Assembly (NCBI GenBank): GCA_964631265.1
Contig: CAZVWW010000118.1
Span: 1-6,869 of the forward strand
DNA: 6,869 nucleotides
Origin: CAZVWW01 sp964631265
GTDB lineage: Bacteria; Thermotogota; Thermotogae; MWEM01
Reading direction: 5' to 3'
Shown: positions 4,797 through 6,869 of the stretch, in pieces
How positions within the stretch are numbered: position 1 is the stretch's first letter
How the letters are laid out: each line of letters starts with the position of its first letter
The notes under the pieces: model-generated
The model's database searches: none
The model's input: only the letters and a program-made list of their open reading frames with translations
What the model was told of the DNA's origin: nothing
Position numbers and translations under genes: made by a program

Positions 4797-6869
4797 TCAT
4801 TCACCCCTGCTTACTGCAACATTTTTTTCAAGCGATTTGTTCTGTCTCAGCAATAGACGCATCAACCCGAAGACGGTCAGTACAATGATGATAAGCGTCG
4901 TTGCCAGGACACTTGCCAAACCGAATCGGAGGTTTTCAGAGAAGTTGTATATTAATACCGTCATATGATACCATTTGGCGGAAATCAGGAATATAACGGC
5001 ACTGACAGCCGTCATGGAACGGACGAAGGTGTAGGACAGGCTGGAGATAAAGGCCGGACGGATCAGAGGTAGAATAATCGTTCTGAAAACAGTCGGCACA
5101 TCCGCCCCGAGATCCTGAGCTGCCTCCTCAATGGCTGGATCAATCTGCCGTAAAGTGGCAATCCCGCCTTCCACTCCGACGGGTAGTTCTCTGATCACAT
5201 AATTGATGACAATAATGGCCCCTGTACCCACCAGGATAAGCGGAGCCTTGTTAAAGGCCAGTATGTAGCTGATACCAATGAGCGTACCCGGGATGGCAAA
5301 CGGGGTCATGATCAGGGCTCCCATCAACCGCTTTCCAGTAAATTTCTTCCTGACGATGACCATTGCGGCAATCATGGCGATTATTCCGGCGATAGGCATT
5401 GCTGTGGCTGCCAGGGTCGTTGTATCGATGATGGCGTCTTTTCCTCTTTCCAATGCTTCGACCCAGTTGTCCATGGTAAATGAGTAGTCAATTCCCCAGT
5501 TCTCCACGAAGCACCCGGCCACGATTGTTCCATAAAGGCCGATTAAAAAGGCCACGATTGCAATCATGACGATGAGTAAAAACCTTCTCACCCGTTTCGA
5601 GGTGAGCTCTGTCAGCGTGGCAGATGGTTTCCCGGTGACTGTGACAAATGATTTTTTACTGACCCAGTTCCGCTGGATCAAAAAGGCCGTTAATGTGGGC
5701 AACAAAAGCAGGATGGAAAGCGCTGCACCATTGCCGAGCCGGTTCATCCCGGTCACTTCCATATAAGCCTCAACGGAGAGCACACGATAGTCCCCGGCAA
5801 GGATAAGCGGATTGGCAAAATCTGCGAGCGAATTGGTAAAGACAAGCAGCCAGGAGCTCAGTATTCCCGGCACTGCAAGGGGAAGCGTGACTGACATAAA
5901 AGTCTTTCGCCTCGTTGCACTCAGATCCATCGCCGCGTCCTCAAGCGTCGAATCGATTGCGTTCAGAACCCCGACCATCGTCAAAAAGGCGATCGGGAAC
6001 ATCCCCATCGTCTGTACAATAGTCAACCCTCCAAGCCCATAGATGCTGAAATTCTGAATATTCAGGAGTTGCTTTGTTATCAGTCCGTTGTTACCAAAAA
6101 GCAGTATGATTGACAGCGTCAAAGAGAACGGGGGGGATATGACCGGCAATGTCGCCATTGTGGAAAAGAACTTCTTCCCCTTAATGGCTGTCCTGGTCAC
6201 CATAAAAGCGAACAAAAAACCCACAAGTGTTGAGAAAGTGGCTGTTAAAATCCCCAGCTTGATGCTCCCCCATAAGGCGGAAACGTATTGTTTTGTTGTG
6301 AGTATCTTTTTCCAGGTCTCCAGGGAGAAATCCCCGTCTTGAATGAATGTAAGTCTCACGGCTTCAAAGAGCGGATAGACGATGAAGATACCGACAATGA
6401 TAAACAGGAAAAGGATGATAAAACTCAATCCGGGATCTCTCGTAAACTGGAATAGGCCGTAAACTAAAACAAAGATCACTATGACCGCAATGGAGAAGAT
6501 ATTCAGTAAATTGACATATTTATCGTATTCCCCTGTTCCGAAAAGGAATATTCCAACCCCACTTGGGAAACCTTCCGCATCTGTTACCGGGGCAAAGACA
6601 ACCTGCACATTTTTCTTTTCATAATCATAGGTCTCCTCTGTGAAAAAGGTTTCATTATAAGCAGCGCTTTCCAAACCTTTTTCAAAGGGTGTTTTTTCCG
6701 TATGGCGAAAATAGAAGTCTTCTGCCTTTTCTTTCGCAGAATGAAGTGTGGTTTCCCCGAAACCGGGCACACCATCAATAAACACCACATCAAAATCAGG
6801 ATAATTTTCTTCAATCCTGTTTATCCAAGCGTCAATTTTTGAGCTCTCTTGCGGTGTGGATTGAAGGAC
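4797..6869 (-). CDS. ABC importer permease, two fused membrane domains with an N-terminal Cache-like extracytoplasmic segment (5' partial)
   Basis: Its reading frame is open to the right edge, so the N-terminus is missing; 690 residues are visible, counted from the edge. Residues 1-120 are hydrophilic and end in FAPVTDAEG...GVGIFLFG, resembling the last strands of a Cache/PAS-like extracytoplasmic sensor (aPV-D-x-x-G-x-x-x-GV). A membrane helix (about 123-141), a short QFTRDPG turn, and then two BPD_transp_1 permease domains follow. Each has an ATPase-coupling EAA loop: LEDAAMDLSATRRKTF...LP (about 309-330; the usual Gly is Ser317) and IEEAAQDLGADVPTVF...LP (about 580-600; canonical). The fused double permease resembles FbpB-type iron(III) and some phosphonate or polyamine permeases. 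A GTG at 6788 could be taken as the start but has no ribosome binding site and would cut the Cache-like region. No binding protein is visible; it may lie further right. Substrate is unknown. Confidence 0.9.
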   Translation of the reverse strand, partial: VLQSTPQESSKIDAWINRIEENYPDFDVVFIDGVPGFGETTLHSAKEKAEDFYFRHTEKTPFEKGLESAAYNETFFTEETYDYEKKNVQVVFAPVTDAEGFPSGVGIFLFGTGEYDKYVNLLNIFSIAVIVIFVLVYGLFQFTRDPGLSFIILFLFIIVGIFIVYPLFEAVRLTFIQDGDFSLETWKKILTTKQYVSALWGSIKLGILTATFSTLVGFLFAFMVTRTAIKGKKFFSTMATLPVISPPFSLTLSIILLFGNNGLITKQLLNIQNFSIYGLGGLTIVQTMGMFPIAFLTMVGVLNAIDSTLEDAAMDLSATRRKTFMSVTLPLAVPGILSSWLLVFTNSLADFANPLILAGDYRVLSVEAYMEVTGMNRLGNGAALSILLLLPTLTAFLIQRNWVSKKSFVTVTGKPSATLTELTSKRVRRFLLIVMIAIVAFLIGLYGTIVAGCFVENWGIDYSFTMDNWVEALERGKDAIIDTTTLAATAMPIAGIIAMIAAMVIVRKKFTGKRLMGALIMTPFAIPGTLIGISYILAFNKAPLILVGTGAIIVINYVIRELPVGVEGGIATLRQIDPAIEEAAQDLGADVPTVFRTIILPLIRPAFISSLSYTFVRSMTAVSAVIFLISAKWYHMTVLIYNFSENLRFGLASVLATTLIIIVLTVFGLMRLLLRQNKSLEKNVAVSRGE

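Noticed and set aside
6786..6788. GTG as the true start of the permease
   Set aside because: There is no ribosome binding site before it, and the same frame continues without a stop for 27 more codons to the window edge with Cache-like sequence. The gene is treated as 5' partial.
6584..6814. A 76-codon minus-strand frame starting with a signal-peptide-like sequence (MKKIILILMWCLLMVCPVSG)
   Set aside because: It overlaps the permease gene in another frame, starts at TTG, and becomes a basic, low-complexity tail. The permease frame runs through the whole stretch and matches a domain pattern.

Overview
This is a bacterial chromosomal segment with tightly packed genes, Shine-Dalgarno sites, sigma70-type promoters and moderate GC (judged by eye, not counted). 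No gene is diagnostic of a phylum. The combination of a two-piece LysO, a double-permease FbpB/PotB-type ABC transporter, a multi-PAS hybrid histidine kinase and a GGGAC/GTCCC-type palindrome would fit a free-living spirochaete or another environmental anaerobe. That placement is a weak inference.

Layout, left to right. Positions 11-51 hold a possible terminator for the leftmost gene pair. Positions 89-673 and 666-944 (minus strand) encode the C- and N-terminal parts of a split LysO-type (DUF340) lysine exporter, as two overlapping genes in one operon. Positions 945-1341 are a divergent regulatory region. It holds two near-identical minus-strand promoters exactly 200 bp apart, a 66-bp near-perfect palindrome between them, and a very good plus-strand promoter with an inverted repeat over its -35 box. 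Positions about 1306/1342-3666 (plus) encode a membrane-anchored hybrid sensor histidine kinase (PAS-like, PAS, PAS, HisKA, HATPase, receiver). Its 5' end has no ordinary start codon in frame.

Positions 3675-4793 and 4797-6869 (minus) are the last two genes of an ABC importer operon entering from the right edge: an ATPase of the FbpC/PotA type, and a permease in which two membrane domains are fused. The permease carries an N-terminal segment that looks like the end of an extracytoplasmic Cache-type sensor domain followed by an extra membrane helix. Its 5' end lies outside the window. The kinase and the ABC operon converge with only 8 bp between stop codons.

The two LysO pieces should assemble into one exporter of lysine and related basic amino acids. 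The ATPase and permease should form an importer (iron(III), polyamine, phosphonate and thiamine are all possible) with a binding protein encoded elsewhere, probably upstream of the permease. The kinase has a receiver domain but no output domain, and no cognate regulator is visible. The most unusual candidate is the Cache-like domain on the ABC permease; next are the promoter/palindrome arrangement upstream of lysO and the abnormal start of the kinase gene.
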